Assembly (NCBI GenBank): GCA_916048095.2
Contig: OU696570.1
Span: 6,191,518 to 6,255,517, forward strand
Direction: 5' to 3'
Origin: Sacculina carcini
Lineage: Eukaryota; Arthropoda; Thecostraca; Sacculinidae
DNA length: 64,000 bases
The translations under genes were made by a program, and so were the position numbers. The notes beneath the pieces were generated by a model. It worked only from the letters and a program-made list of their open reading frames with translations. It was not told where the DNA came from and did not search any database. The first letter of the stretch is position 1; every line of letters begins with the position of its first letter. Positions 31,207 through 42,862 of the stretch are shown in pieces.

Positions 31207-32937
31207 CTACATCGGCGGTCCGTGCATGGCCGGCAGCGGCTGATGGGGACAAGTGTTGAAAGTGGATGCGGCGTAGCGTTTCAGCAGCAAAGTCTTCATG
31301 TCTTCCGTTGCATCTATTGACGGAGAAAACGGAAGTGTAGTTGGGCGTCCGGGAGGAGCTGTTCGTGTCTCGCAACCGCACGACGCTGTTGCAGGTTTCA
31401 GAGACAGTGCACAGGAAGCCGCAGATGTAGGACCAGCAGCCCCCACTTTTGGAAAGTCCTTCCCGATGATCCCGAGATGCACCATCGCCGAACGGCTCAA
31501 ATAGAATCTGTCGGCGGAGTCCGTTACGTAGACCGCGACTGATGTGTTGACCTCCACCATTTTGGGGTCGCGACCGGTCAGAATCAGGAACACAGCTCCC
31601 ATAATGTTGATTTCGTCGCTGTTTGCGGCGACAATCCTTTTTGTAACCTTACTCAAATGAACCTTTCGTAAACCGAGCTTTTTCAGGGTTGACAGACCCA
31701 TTGAACACACCTGTGCTCCGGAGTCTGCGATAGTCTTGAGAGTGGCTGTTCGCGCGGGGGGCCTGCTCAGCCTCATTTTGTCGTACATCTCCGCATCCAC
31801 AGACACGCTGAGGTCCAACGTTGGATGTGAGTGCGACTCTGCCGTGAACCACTCGACGGAGTCTGCAAATACTCGCCGGCTCGGGTTGTCCAATGTACCT
31901 CGATTACGCCTATCCACTACGTCTACGGTGTGCGTGCTCGTTTCTACCGCTGTGACGTGATGAAACAGAGCCTCGATCGAACTATGCTCTGCGGCTGGGG
32001 CGGATTGACGTGATCTTGATTTCTTCCAGCACTCCAAGCACGAGGAAAACTCTTTTATCTTGCCCCGGATAACACCAAACTGCGGCGTCATGCGGCCACA
32101 CTGGCAGCGAAACTTGCGCTTTGTCTTCGCTTGATCATCGGCGCTAGGTGTCGGCGTTATTGGTTGGTGTCGTGGAGCGGTGGATTTTTTGTAGGCGCTG
32201 GCGGCGACCCTCATGTCGTCCGGCGACAAAGCCCTGGCGGCGATTTCTTTGCCATCAATTATGGCCACGACATCGTTGAGCGGCATGTCGTCCACGTCGG
32301 TGCTGCCTAGGAGGTCTTTGCGAATTTCTTCATCTGCCAAGCCGTTCACCATCACCAGCTTTACGACATCGTCTGCGTAATTGATGTGCGTGACGCCCGC
32401 TCACCCGCTAGCGCTACATGGTCCCTGTTTCGCCCACTGACAGACGCTCGCCATTCCTCGAAGTCTCGCCACGAATTGTCGGACAGGTTCGCCGGCATCT
32501 TGCGTTGTGCGGAGCAGTTGGGCTCTTCTTGCGCATAACGGAACGCTCAACACAGCCAGTTTCTTCATCGACGCCATGACCTCTGTTTCTGACTTTTCGG
32601 CGATTGAGGGGTCCTCTCTGTAGAGCGTGGCTTCCAACTCGGGCTCACAGCAAGCAATCAATTGTGCGGTGACGCTTGTGGGCGTAAGATTGGTGCCATT
32701 CTTGAAGACATTCCAGCGTCGTGAGAACGCGGCCCATTCGTCTTCTCCGATCGCTCGCTGTAATACCGGACGACTGATCCGTGGAGGTTTCTGGCGAGAT
32801 CCTTCGCATTCTTCGTGTTTATTTTTCTGATGCAGTTGCATCAGAGCGACACATGTTGCGAGATCGTCCGCCCTCTTGACCTCATCGCAGCCGCTAGCTT
32901 CGCATCGGAGTGAGACAGGCATGATACTAGAATTCAC
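31207..32937 (-). pseudogene. Gypsy-B gag and protease
   Basis: Gag (32937-32401) has WAAFSRRWNVFKNGTN and a capsid-like part PVRQFVARLRGMASVC. After an in-frame stop at 32401-32403 the same frame goes on with NGLADEEIRKDLLGS. A cysteine cluster (about 32110-32030) stands where the zinc knuckle is expected. The retropepsin box is TIADSGAQVCSMG (about 31740), Asp-Ser-Gly rather than Asp-Thr-Gly, as tolerated in aspartic proteases. A second in-frame stop at 31207-31209 parts it from RT. Gag and pol seem to share a frame in this family. Confidence 0.75.
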
Positions 32938-32967
32938 TTGAGCTGTTGAGTTCTGAAGCTGTTAGCA

Positions 32968-33401
32968 TGATCAAAAAGACATTCTGCAACGATTGTATTC
33001 CAAATACCACAGAATGCTAACAGCTGAAACACAATAGATAACACGTCCAATATATAACATTGACACATTAAACTGACACAAAGTGCGACTACATCGCCTG
33101 AAGGGCGATATGGTTGCACGCGAAAGTGAAAATGAATAATCGTTATTGGTTTACATGGATATTAATTATTAGACATCGAAAATACCTTCAGTCAATAAAC
33201 GATAACACTGCATTGAATAAGCAACAACAATAGAGATGTCAGTGCCAATAGTGACGGGACTAACGAGTACCTCGTATACATACGTTTACCCTACACCCCC
33301 CCCCCCCCCCCCCAGTTCACATGTGTGAACTTAGAAATCTGTCACGTAGTCGTTCAGGTATTTTGGTATGTGTCTTTGTCGCCGTGGTCGTGTCGTGTCG
33401 A
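32968..33401 (-). repeat. Gypsy-B 5' LTR
   Basis: Partner of 27793-28219, with an 18-base C run at 33296-33313 where the other copy has C5TC5-like text. Meets the gag region of Gypsy-C at 33401/33402 without duplication. Confidence 0.8.
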
Positions 33402-34204
33402 ATTTGTCTACCGATGATACAACTATGTGCGCTTCTTCTGTGAATGGAATTGGTATCAAACCACCGCCGTTCATGGAGAGTTCTATAGAGGGATGGTTTA
33501 CCATCATGGAAGCACAATTTCGTCTTGCAAATATCACGGTTGAGTCCACAAGGTTTTTTCACGTCATTGCTGCTCTTCCTCCCAACGTCGTGGGTAAGAT
33601 TGCTCCTACGACAATCAGTAAGCAGTCATATTCTGAGCTGAAAGAAGAGGTACTTCAAACATTTGAAAGGTCGAAGGCAGAGTTGCTTGACGAGCTCATA
33701 TCTACCACGGTAATGACAGGTAAGCCGTCATTGTACCTGGGTGAGCTATTGTCACGAGCGTGGAGAGTGAATGTCACAGAAGACCTGGTACGCCATAAAT
33801 TCACTCAAGCGTTACCAGCATCGATTGGACCTGTACTTGCAGCGCAAAAAGAAACGCCACTGGTCCAATTAGGGAAACTGGCGGATGAGTTGATGCCACT
33901 CGTGCAGTCGCAATGTCTCGCCGCACCCTCCACGTCTACTGCAATGCAGCCAGGTCGTCGTCGAGAACGCAGGAACTACTGGACAACAGCAGCCAATCGA
34001 CATCGTGGTCTTCAACCATTCCATGACAATCAGTGGCCTAAGATCTGTCGTGGCCACATATTTTACGGCGCAGCCACGCGGACATGTAAACCATGGTGTC
34101 AAAGGCCGAATAAGTCGCCAAGCTTGGAAATCCAGCCGACCTCCAGGAGCTCGTCGCCTTCGCCGGTCAACCGCTCAAGTGTTTTCACTTCGGCGGAAAA
34201 CTAG
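33402..34204 (+). pseudogene. Gypsy-C gag (start missing)
   Basis: Capsid-type protein beginning in PPPFMESSIEGWFTIMEAQF (about 33461) and VESTRFFHVIAALPPNVV, typical of arthropod-style Gypsy gags without a strong CCHC knuckle. The original N-terminus is lost at the junction with Gypsy-B. Pol lies in a different frame. Confidence 0.8.
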
Positions 34205-34215
34205 AGCGGCAGGTC

Positions 34216-35340
34216 ATGGTAGCTGCACCATATGGCCTGCCGCTTCTAAGAGTCGCAGCCCGTATCAACGACAAATGGCTGAATTTCATAGTCGACACTG
34301 GTGCCGGCGTGTCTATTATACCTCGGAACGCAGTAAACATGCTGATGCTACAACCAACATCGATACGCATATCAGCAGCCAACGGCCAGCCCATGTTGGT
34401 GCATGGTGAAGTCCGTTTGGATATTGTTCTCCACAAATTGCGTCGAAAGTTTACCTGGACTTTTATTGTCTCTGACGCAGTTTCGCCGTTGCTGGGACAC
34501 GATTTTCTCAGCCATTTCAAGCTCGTGGTAGATTGTCACCAAAGATGTCTCCGTGACACTGTTACATCATTATGCGTTCCTGCAAAAATATGTACTGAGA
34601 ACAGTGTTGGACTGGTTGTGAACGACGTCAGTCAACTCCCGGCGTCCGTGCGATCTTTGTTGACCCAGCGACCCGGTTTGTTGATGTCTCAATCTCACAC
34701 AGCAGCCACCATGCCTGTGCAGCACACCATCGACACTGGCAGTGCAGCGCCCGTGTTCGCCCGCCCACGCCGTCTATCATCTGACAAGGAAAAAGCCGCC
34801 AGAGATGCGTTTGAGGCCATGCTGCAGTCCGGCATTGTCCGCCGTTCCAATTCACCGTGGGCTTCTTCACTGCACATGGTGGCTAAGAAAACACCTGGTG
34901 AATGGCGCATCACAGGTGATTATCGCGCGCTAAACGTGAAGACAGTGCCCGACAGATACCCGCTACCACATGTCCAGGATCTGTCGGCGCATCTGCACGG
35001 TATGCGTGTGTTTTCTAAGGTGGACCTTCTACAAGCGTACCATCAGGTTCCCATGAGTGAGTCTGACATCGCCAAAACTGCAGTTGTCACGCCTTTTGGT
35101 CTCTATGAGTACGCATTTATGCCCATGGGTCTTAGAAATGCTGGAGCAACGTTTCAACGCATGATGAACACCATTTTGTCTCACCTTCGCTGTACATTTG
35201 TCTACCTCGATGATATACTGGTGTTTTCGGCCGACGAGGAGCAGCACACACGTGACTTAGCAGCCGTGTTTGACATATTAGATAAATATGTATCTGCGTC
35301 TATCAATAGAGAAGTGTGCCTTTTTCCAGAAAAGCGTTGA
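34216..35340 (+). pseudogene. Gypsy-C protease and first part of RT
   Basis: Retropepsin box FIVDTGAGVSIIPR (about 34289) with LLGHDFLSHF later. RT: SPWASSLHMVAKKTPGEWR (about 34855), [52 protein letters not shown] and FVYLDDILVFSAD (YLDD at about 35205). The frame is lost near 35325, just after the palm, by a small indel. Confidence 0.9.
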
Positions 35341-37358
35341 CTTTCTCGGGCACAAGATCACAGCTGATGGAGTACAGCCACCTGAAGATAAGCTTTCCGC
35401 TATTCGCGATTTTCCACAACCATGTGATTCAGCTTCTCTTCGTCGATTTCTTGGAGTTTGAAATTTTTACCGTCGCCTTGTGCCGAAGTTCGCGGATATT
35501 GTTCATCCTCTATCTGAGCGCACTAGACTGCAGCCCAACGCCAAGCACATTGAGCTTAATGAAGAAGAAACGGTAGCGTTTGAGGCCGCTAAACAATCGC
35601 TGATGGATGCATGTGTACTGCCTCATCCAAGTCAAAGTTGCCAGCATCTGCAGTTGGTAACCGACAGTTCTTCTGTTGCCGTCGGTGCTGCGCTGCATCA
35701 AATGGTTGAGGGTGTCGCACAACCGATATCATTCTTTTCAAAAAAAATTATCTGCCGCCCAGCGTAAATACTCTGTATATGATCGCGAGTTACTGGCGGC
35801 ATATTACGCTGTAGTACACTTTCGGCACTTCCTAGAAGGTCGATCGGTGACTCTGCTGACTGACCACAAGCCGCTAGTTTCGGCCTACACCAGTCCACAT
35901 GTGGCCAAATCTGACCGTCAGCAGAGGCACTGGTCGTATATAACTGAATATGTGTCGGATGTACAACACATTCGTGGAGCGGATAACGCGGTCGCAGACT
36001 GTCTGTCACGCAGTGTGAATGCTGTCAGCCTGGACGTCTATGACCTGCCAGCCATTGCTCGTGCACAAGCAAACGATGCAGAAACACAAACTGCTGCCAC
36101 AGCACTTAGTGCTTTCAAAATGTCTGGAGATGTACCACTGTTGTGTGACACTTCTACGCCACACCCAAGGCCATATTTGCCTGAAAAATGTAGGCATCCT
36201 GTGTTCATGCAATTGCACAATCTGAGCCATCCTGGGATTCACGGCAGCATCAGGCTGATTAAGTCTCGTTACGTGTGGCCGCACATCGATCGCGACATAA
36301 AAAATTGGGTCCGCGCCTGTGTCGCATGTCAGCAAGCCAAGGTCACTAGACATACTAAGTCACCGCTAGCTGATTTTGCTGTGCCCAGTGCGCGTTTTGA
36401 ATGTGTGCATCTGGACCTGGTTGGACCATTGACACCAGCCGTAACGCGCAATCATCCGTTCGCAACACCGTATCGATATATCCTGACCTGCATTGACAGA
36501 GCCAGTCGTTGGCCAGAGGCCATTCCACTGACCGACATTACCGCCGCGTCCGTTGCCGAGGCATTCTTTGCTCATTGGATTTCGAGATTCGGGGTCCCAC
36601 TCTACGTGGTGACCGATAGAGGACGTCAATTCGAATCGGAGCTGTTTAATGAATTGTCTCAAGTGGTCGGGTTTCACCGCGTCAGAACAACAGCATACCG
36701 ACCACAATCCAATGGACTGGTGGAGCGACTACACCGGGTCATAAAAACCGCCATCATGGCTCGGCGGCAGTGCTGGATTTCTGCACTTCCAGTAGTAATG
36801 CTGGGCATCAGATTGCTTCCAACTGAGTCACATGTGTCTCCGTTCACTGCCGTTACTGGTGGATACTTGTTGTGCCCTCGCATGCCGACTGGTGACACAA
36901 TGACTATCAAGACGCAGCATGAATTTGTCTCAGAGCTGGCGAAAAAGATGTCCGAGGTGGATTTTTACACCATGTCTTCTGGCACGTCCCACTGTACACC
37001 AGCATCATACGTTCCATCACAACTCATGACCTGCGAACAGGTGTGGGTGCGCGTGGACAGAGTCCGCCGGCCCCTTGAAGCACCATACCGTGGGCCATTC
37101 CGTGTGGTTTCCAGATCACCCAAAGTATTTGTGATCGCTTTACCTGCCGGAGGATCGGATACAGTCTCCATCGACCGACTGAAGACGGCTGTAATCACAA
37201 ATACGGCCACCTTGCAGAAGTCGTCACGCACAGCCGCTGCGTCGCCATCACCTCCAATTCCCGCTCCCCGTACATCGCTGGTTGAGCGTACCACCACCAC
37301 CACCAGGTCAGGCCGTAAAGTGACGTTCAAAAAGCAGCCTGATTATCACTATTTTTGA
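35341..37358 (+). pseudogene. Gypsy-C RT end, RNase H and integrase
   Basis: The reading continues in two other frames. VDFLGHKITADGVQ (about 35337) and an in-frame stop after RRFLGV (about 35461), then VTDSSSVAVGAALHQ. A shift at about 35745 leads to YSVYDRELLAAYYAVVHFRH and LLTDHKPLVSAYTS (RNase H). Integrase: H-H-C-C finger (HNLSHPGIHGSIRLIK and CVACQQAK), DLVGPL (Asp), VVTDRGRQFES (Asp), QSNGLVERLHRVIK (Glu). The integrase itself is open and keeps its D-D-E. Confidence 0.85.
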
Positions 37359-37803
37359 TAGTTTACACATTTACACCCATTTCACTCATTACTGGTGCGT
37401 GTTGAATTCCATGTATATCGTATTGTATTGTATAATTGCGGACAAGGTCGTCCTAAATGTATACATTCTTCAATGCGTGTTTTGAATGTACCAATGCTAT
37501 TGTGCCTGTATAATGTATGTTGCGGTTTCACTATGTAATTTCAACATACGGAAACGCCATTGTATTGCATTATGTGTCATTTATGTGAGACATAATACTC
37601 CGTTAGTATGGTGATTAGTAATTATGATCGTATATTTGTTAATGTATCGGTATGAGTGGTTTAGTGAGTATGCGTGGTTTTATTGTGTGAATGTGTTAAT
37701 TGTTGTTTGGTGTTCTATTGGTCACACATTACCTCGTTGTTATGACCTTGATCCATTACTGGTCACGACTTTTCTGAAGCTCCGCTTCTGGCGGGGGAGT
37801 TCT

Positions 37804-38271
37804 TGTAGTGTCTGTCTATGCTTTTATTAATTAATCTTTTGATCATTTTCATTCCTCATTCAATATTTATAAATATTATAATTTATGTATTTTACTTTGT
37901 ATTTGCTTGTTTAATTTTCAGTTAATGACAAATGAATGTCGTTAAAATCAAGACGTTTAGATTTGTTACTTGTTTCGTCAAGGCATTCACTATTTTCGGT
38001 TTATTACTATTTGTATTACATTTTATGTCATGTTAATTAATTTCATTGTAAACTTACTGATTAATTTGTTATATGTGATTTATATCAAATGTTTATATAT
38101 ATTTGCATCAATAGACGCCATCGCTGATTGGTACGCCAAAGCAGAAATTACTAGGATGTTCCTAGGCGTCAATTATATTGTGTGTGGACGAGAATACACT
38201 CTCTCTTGTTCGTCCGAACCTTGTCTCACATGTTTCATGTTATGTTGTGTGTGGTAAAATTGATTTAATCA
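37804..38271 (+). repeat. Putative Gypsy-C 3' LTR
   Basis: Starts TGTAGTGTCTG right after a polypurine tract and ends ...TTAATCA where the LINE begins. No second copy in the window, so the borders are inferred from context. 37359-37803 is non-coding 3' UTR. Confidence 0.5.
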
Positions 38272-38528
38272 GAGTGAGCCACCACAGCGTCAAACATATC
38301 ATTCACCATTATGTTAAAAAGGATGGGTGACAAACAGCTTCCCTGAGACAGTCCTATATCTGCTTTGTGGATATCTGAGAAATGTTCATTCAGATTCACT
38401 CGAAATTTCCTTCTTGATGAGATAAAATTCCTTAAAAGCCTGCTAAATTCCCACTGAAGCCCATTCGATGAAGTTTGAATAAAATAATTTGCGGCCAAAC
38501 GGTGTCGTATGCCTGTTTAAGATCTAGG
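38272..38528 (-). pseudogene. Scaffold LINE, RT segment (part 2)
   Basis: Minus strand: DLKQAYDTVWPQIILFK (starts at 38528, first catalytic Asp of RT), then QGSCLSPILFNIMVNDMF, ending just before the YADD block at the edge of Gypsy-C. Directly continues the segment at 43254-44036 once element D is removed. Confidence 0.8.
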
Positions 38529-38912
38529 TGTGAGAGTGTTAAGGCAGCAAATATTTGTCGTGTACATGTGGCTCGCTCTTCCTCAATGTTACCTACGGAG
38601 TATTTATGCTTTGTTTGTATGTTTGTGTGCGACTTGGCCACGGTGGCATATGTTAGGGGAATTGGGGTGCGAGAGAGAGGGTTGTTTTGGATAGTGTGCC
38701 TCCCGTGGGGTCGAGCGGAATAAGAGAGGCAGTGCGCATAGTGAGTCGGTGTGAGAGGGTATGTTGTGTCGCGTGGGAGTTTGATAGTCGTTTGTGTCGT
38801 GTGAGACTTTCGTGTGGTTGGGATTTGTGAACCCACTTATTGTTAATTTCATTCAGTTGTTAATTTCATCGTCATCATCTTATTATAACCTGGACTGTGA
38901 ATACATTTTACA
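38529..38912 (+). repeat. Element D 5' LTR
   Basis: 384 bp, TGTGAGAGTGTTAAGG...CATTTTACA. Lacks a 7-bp piece (around 38590) present in the 3' LTR. A/T-rich end with no clear TATA. The leader is only 21 bp, gag starting at 38934. Confidence 0.9.
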
Positions 38913-38933
38913 AGCAATTTCGGCATAACTACG

Positions 38934-39647
38934 ATGGACGAACTGAAGTTGACAGATATTGTTGAGAAATACGATGGGAGCAGTGATCTGGACACATGGA
39001 TCGACAAACTGCGGTATGCGTGTTCGGCGAAAGGCGTGGAGAACTTGTCAATCGCAGTACCGACTTTCTTGTCTGGTCGAGCATTCAACGTTTACAGGCA
39101 ACTGTCTCCGGCGGACAAAGAGAAGGAATTCGCAATTCTCGCTGCCCTTCGCCAGTCGTTCGGCTTAACACCATGTGCAGCTTTTGCAGGATTCAGAGAA
39201 CGTAGGTGTATGAACGCAAATGAGACTCTGAACGAGTATATGGCTGAACTGCGCTTTCTAGCCAAGTGTGTTGTGGGGATCGGCAGCGGAGAAGATCGCT
39301 GGGTCGCTTGCCAGTTTATGTGGGGTCTTCCACCCAGTATTGAGCAGACCGTGAGAGCCATGCACGGGGAAGAGCTGGCTCTCGACAACCTTCTGAGTTG
39401 CTCCAAACAGGTGGCGTGCTCCAAAGTGTCCGTGAACGAAGACATCAAAGGAGAAGCGGGGCACACATACGCTGCTGTCGGCACAAAACCTCTAGTTTGT
39501 TTCAAGTGCCGTCAACAGGGGCACATCTCAAGGAATTGTCCAACCATGAGCAGACGGTTTGTGTGCTACACATGTGGGGAGCCAGGTCATGTGGCGAAGA
39601 ACTTTCCAAAGTCGGAAAACTCCAGAGGGGGGCCGGCTCAATTATAA
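38934..39647 (+). CDS. Element D gag
   Basis: 237 codons. N-terminal capsid-like part (KYDGSSDLDTWIDKLRYAC), then two CCHC nucleic-acid-binding knuckles. The first, CFKCRQQGHISRNC, is complete. The second, CYTCGEPGHVAKNF, has Phe where the last Cys should be, a one-base change. The start at 38934 has a purine at -3 (CTACGATGG). Gag ends at 39647; the protease frame overlaps it in the -1 frame, as for ribosomal frameshifting. Confidence 0.85.
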   Translation: MDELKLTDIVEKYDGSSDLDTWIDKLRYACSAKGVENLSIAVPTFLSGRAFNVYRQLSPADKEKEFAILAALRQSFGLTPCAAFAGFRERRCMNANETLNEYMAELRFLAKCVVGIGSGEDRWVACQFMWGLPPSIEQTVRAMHGEELALDNLLSCSKQVACSKVSVNEDIKGEAGHTYAAVGTKPLVCFKCRQQGHISRNCPTMSRRFVCYTCGEPGHVAKNFPKSENSRGGPAQL

Positions 39648-39868
39648 GTTTGAGGACCAGTCGTCCCCCCGGCAATTCCGGGGCAGTCGTGGAAGTGAGT
39701 GTTGATGGTGTGAGAGGGCGTGTGTTGGCCCTGGTTGACACGGGAAGTTCAAATTCCATTTTCACGAATACATCTCTAGCACACTTGCTACCGGTGGAAA
39801 AAAAGCGAATTGAATCTGAAGTTGTTGAGTGGTGCCAGTATATCAACAGATCAAAGTGTGATAGTTAG
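39648..39868 (+). pseudogene. Element D protease
   Basis: Retropepsin box VLALVDTGSSNSIFTN (about 39727). The frame is -1 to gag and open upstream to 39398 within gag. It is lost near 39830, where the matching text continues in the pol frame (LSGASISTDQSV). So either a second programmed shift or, more likely, a one-base mutation in this copy. Confidence 0.75.
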
Positions 39869-40895
39869 AAATGTGCGCGTGGCGTCAGACGATCGAGTCG
39901 TCATAAAAGAACTGCGTGTGTGGCTATGTGAGTCCGACTATCATCAGTCATTGGACATAATTCTGGGGATGGACGTAGTGATGGCGGCTGGTGGCGTGAC
40001 TGTCACAAGCAACGGTCGAGTGTGGCTGGGCCAGTCCGCGGTGTGTGACGAACAACAAAGTGTTCAAAATTGTCGCCGCGATGGGTCTCTTCTGGGAGCC
40101 ACGGCGATACAGTCACCTCCATGCAGCCTGCCGTGCAAAAAATTGAAAACGTCAGGATTGGAGGTCAAGTATCAGGACTTCAAGGCTGTATTCGATGGAG
40201 TTAATTGGACTGTGAGCTGGATCTGGGAGAATGAGGTCCCCAGCAAAAAAATTCGCGGCGCGAATTACAGTGTAAAACCGGCTGATAAAGCAGACTTTGA
40301 AAATGAGGTGAAGACGTGGATTGAAGACGGCATACTGGTCCCGTATAGCGTGCAAAAACACGGAGCCATAGGTGCGACAGTGCCCTTGTTTGCAGTGAAA
40401 CAAGAGAAAAAGCAAAAAGTCAGACCTGTGCTCGACTACAGAAGGCTGAATTCAAATATTCGCAGTAATCCAGGGCTGGATTCAGCAGTGTGCGACGAAA
40501 AGCTCCGCAAATGGCGATGCACGGGGAGCAATGTTTCCATAATTGACCTGAAAAAAGCATATCTGCAGATTCACATGTCAGCCGAACTGCACAGATTTCA
40601 GGAGGTCGAGTTTTTGGGGAAGAAATATGTTATGACAAGACTAGGTTTCGGTCTGAGCATCGGTCCCAAAGTTATGACGGCCATACTTAAAAAGGTGTTT
40701 TCGTTGGCTGAATTTGATGCAGAAGGCGTGGATCACTACATCGATGACATCATTGTGGATCATTCTCGTGTACGACCTGAAGACGTTTTTCAACACCTTC
40801 AGAGATATGGCCTGGTGACCAAACAACCGTGTAATCTGAACGGTGCCAGGGTACTCGGCCTGAGGTTAGAACATAGACCATCAGGAATGCAGTGA
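39810..40895 (+). pseudogene. Element D reverse transcriptase
   Basis: Tail of protease (LDIILGMDVV near 39950), then RT: KVRPVLDYRRLNSNI (about 40418), VSIIDLKKAYLQIHM (first Asp, about 40538), MTRLGFGLSIGPKVMTAILK (about 40630) and HYIDDIIVDHSR (catalytic Asp-Asp, about 40735). A TGA at 40893-40895 interrupts the frame, which then goes on at 40896 in the same frame. The L-G-F-G-L and Y-I-D-D-I-I-V wording suggests a less common clade. Confidence 0.85.
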
Positions 40896-40910
40896 CAAAG
40901 AGACGGAAAA

Positions 40911-42788
40911 GTGCCTATTGTTCCAGATTATCTGACGAAACGATCCATATTCTCATTGTGCGGTCAATGGATTGGTCATTTCCCAATTGCCGGTTGGCTT
41001 CGTGTGACGTGTGGTTTACTGAAGTGGCACATTTCTGGTGATTCAGAGAGCCCATCGACTGTCTCTTGGGACACTAAAGTTGACCAACAGACGGTGAAAA
41101 TTGTGAAAGCCATCAACGAGGAAGTGAAACGTCAGGATCCCGTTCGTGGTTTCTGGAGCGTAGGAGGACAAGCCCCAAAAATCTGGGTCGATGCGAGCAG
41201 CCTGGCAACAGGAGTGGTCTTTACGGTGGATGGGAGACCGGTGGAGGATGGCTGTTGGCTGAGAAAGTCCAAAGACACAACGCATATCAACGTCGCTGAA
41301 TTGGATGCTGCCATCAAAGGAGTGAACTTGTGCATCAAATGGGGATTTAACGAAGCTGAGCTGATGACGGACTCTGCGGTTGTGTTTGGGTGGCTAAACA
41401 GCGCCACCAACGACACACATCGAATCCGCACGCATGGGATGTCTGAGATGTTAATTCGCAGGCGATTAGACGTGGTCCGTGAGTTACTGACAACCTATTC
41501 ACTCAAACTCGTCGTGAAGTTAGTGAACACGAAGGAAAACCTGGCTGATGCAATGACTCGCCCCCCTCGATGCCTGCCATTTCCATCGTCGAGAGGGGAG
41601 TCCTGTCGGGGAGTACCTGACGGGGAGTCTTTTGCCTTGCTGTCGAAAGGTGATCGAGAAGCCATACGACAAGTCCATCATTCCAGCGGTCACATGGGTG
41701 TTGAGCGTACCAAAGAGCTCGTGTCTATTGTGATCCCAGCGATAATTTCGGGTAATGTGGACGAGGTGATACGCGATTGTCATGAGTGTCGGCGAATAGA
41801 TACTGTGAATCGTGTTGAAAACCATCACGGCTCGTTGGCGACGACGTCTGTGTGGAAACGAGCTGCTGTGGATATCAAATATTTCAACAACACTGCCTAC
41901 CTGTCGACAATTGACTGCTGCTCCAGATACACGATATGGAAGCGACTGAATAGCGAGAACGCTCTGTCAGTGTGTGCTGCTCTGGAAAGTGTGTTTGTTG
42001 AGTTTGGTCCTCCGTCCAGTGTTTTGTCGGATAATGCTCCAGTGTTTTTGAGCGCAGAGTTTTCTGGTCTCCTTGGTGACTGGGAGGTGAATCATGAGCG
42101 GTCGTGTGCGTATCGTCATCAAGGTAACGGGATATGTGAGCGAATCCACCGTACTATCAAGCGAATGGCGTCAAGGTCTCGCTGCTCAATTGGTAGAGCA
42201 GTATTTTATTACAATTCCACCACGAGCCAAGCCACCAGGGAGAAGCCGTTCGCTAGTGTTTTCAGAGCTGTGCCGCAGATCCCAAGAATCCGGGTGAGCC
42301 GTGTTCCTGTGTCTACCAGACTATCACAAAGGTGGACTAATTCGAGTCGATGCACTGGACATTCAAACGAAAGCGTTCGTGGCGTCTACAAGGCTGGTGA
42401 CATGGTGTTCTTGCGTCCGCCGAATGGTCGGTGCACTGCCAAATGGGCGGGGCCCTATAGAGTGGCGCGTGCAAGTAAATGGGCGGTAGATTTGGGAGAT
42501 GGTGTGAACAAACACGTGTCACATGTTCGACCAGCCAGAGGTGTTTCGAGTGCTGGAAACGGTGTCCAACGGTTCCCGCATTGGGGTACTCGCACCATCG
42601 CTCGTACAGCAGCGCCTGCGGCTCCAGTCTAGCCTGCAATCGAGTCCAGTGTTCACATCGGTGACGAGCAGGGCGACGCTGCAGCACCTGAACAAGTGAG
42701 TGGTGGCGAGGAGGCTCCGCCTGCTGAGCGATACAGACTCCGAGACCGGTCCGGTCTGAGGCGGCCTGTTAGGTTTCGCTCTCCATAG
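40911..42788 (+). pseudogene. Element D RNase H and integrase
   Basis: RNase H: KIWVDASSLATGVVFTV (about 41178), NVAELDAAIKGVN (about 41292), LMTDSAVVFGWLN (about 41363), ENLADAMTRPP (about 41538). Integrase: HHSSGHMGVERTKELV and CHECRRID finger, AVDIKYF (Asp), VLSDNAPVFLSAEF (Asp), GNGICERIHRTIKR (Glu), then an SH3-like end with GDMVFLRPPNG. A TAG at 42630-42632 cuts the last 52 codons, which go on in frame to a stop at 42786-42788 with RDRSGLRRPVRFRSP. All catalytic residues kept. Confidence 0.85.
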
Positions 42789-42862
42789 TTTTTTAAGTAT
42801 ATTATGTTGTAAATGTGTCATCGTTCCGTAGGGTAGTTTGAGCATTTGCTGTCTCGGGGAAG

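Larger units (their letters stand above)
27793..33401 (-). mobile_element. Gypsy-B LTR retrotransposon
   Basis: LTRs at 27793-28219 and 32968-33401 differ at about six bases plus a C-run length change, roughly 1.4 percent. Between them, on the minus strand: gag and protease (32937-31207), RT/RNase H (31200-29784), integrase (29746-28325), the Ty3/Gypsy order. No flanking target duplication: the left flank is LINE, the right flank is Gypsy-C. The 5' LTR may be cut at 33401. Coding broken in several places. Confidence 0.85.
33402..38271 (+). mobile_element. Gypsy-C LTR retrotransposon, 5'-truncated
   Basis: Plus strand: gag (33402-34204), protease and RT (34216-35340), rest of RT/RNase H and integrase (35341-37358), then a 3' UTR, a polypurine tract (GGCGGGGGAGT at about 37791) and a putative 3' LTR. 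The 5' LTR and leader are missing; the 5' LTR of Gypsy-B sits in their place. Its right end meets the scaffold LINE. Frameshifts at gag/pol and inside RT make it inactive. Confidence 0.8.
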
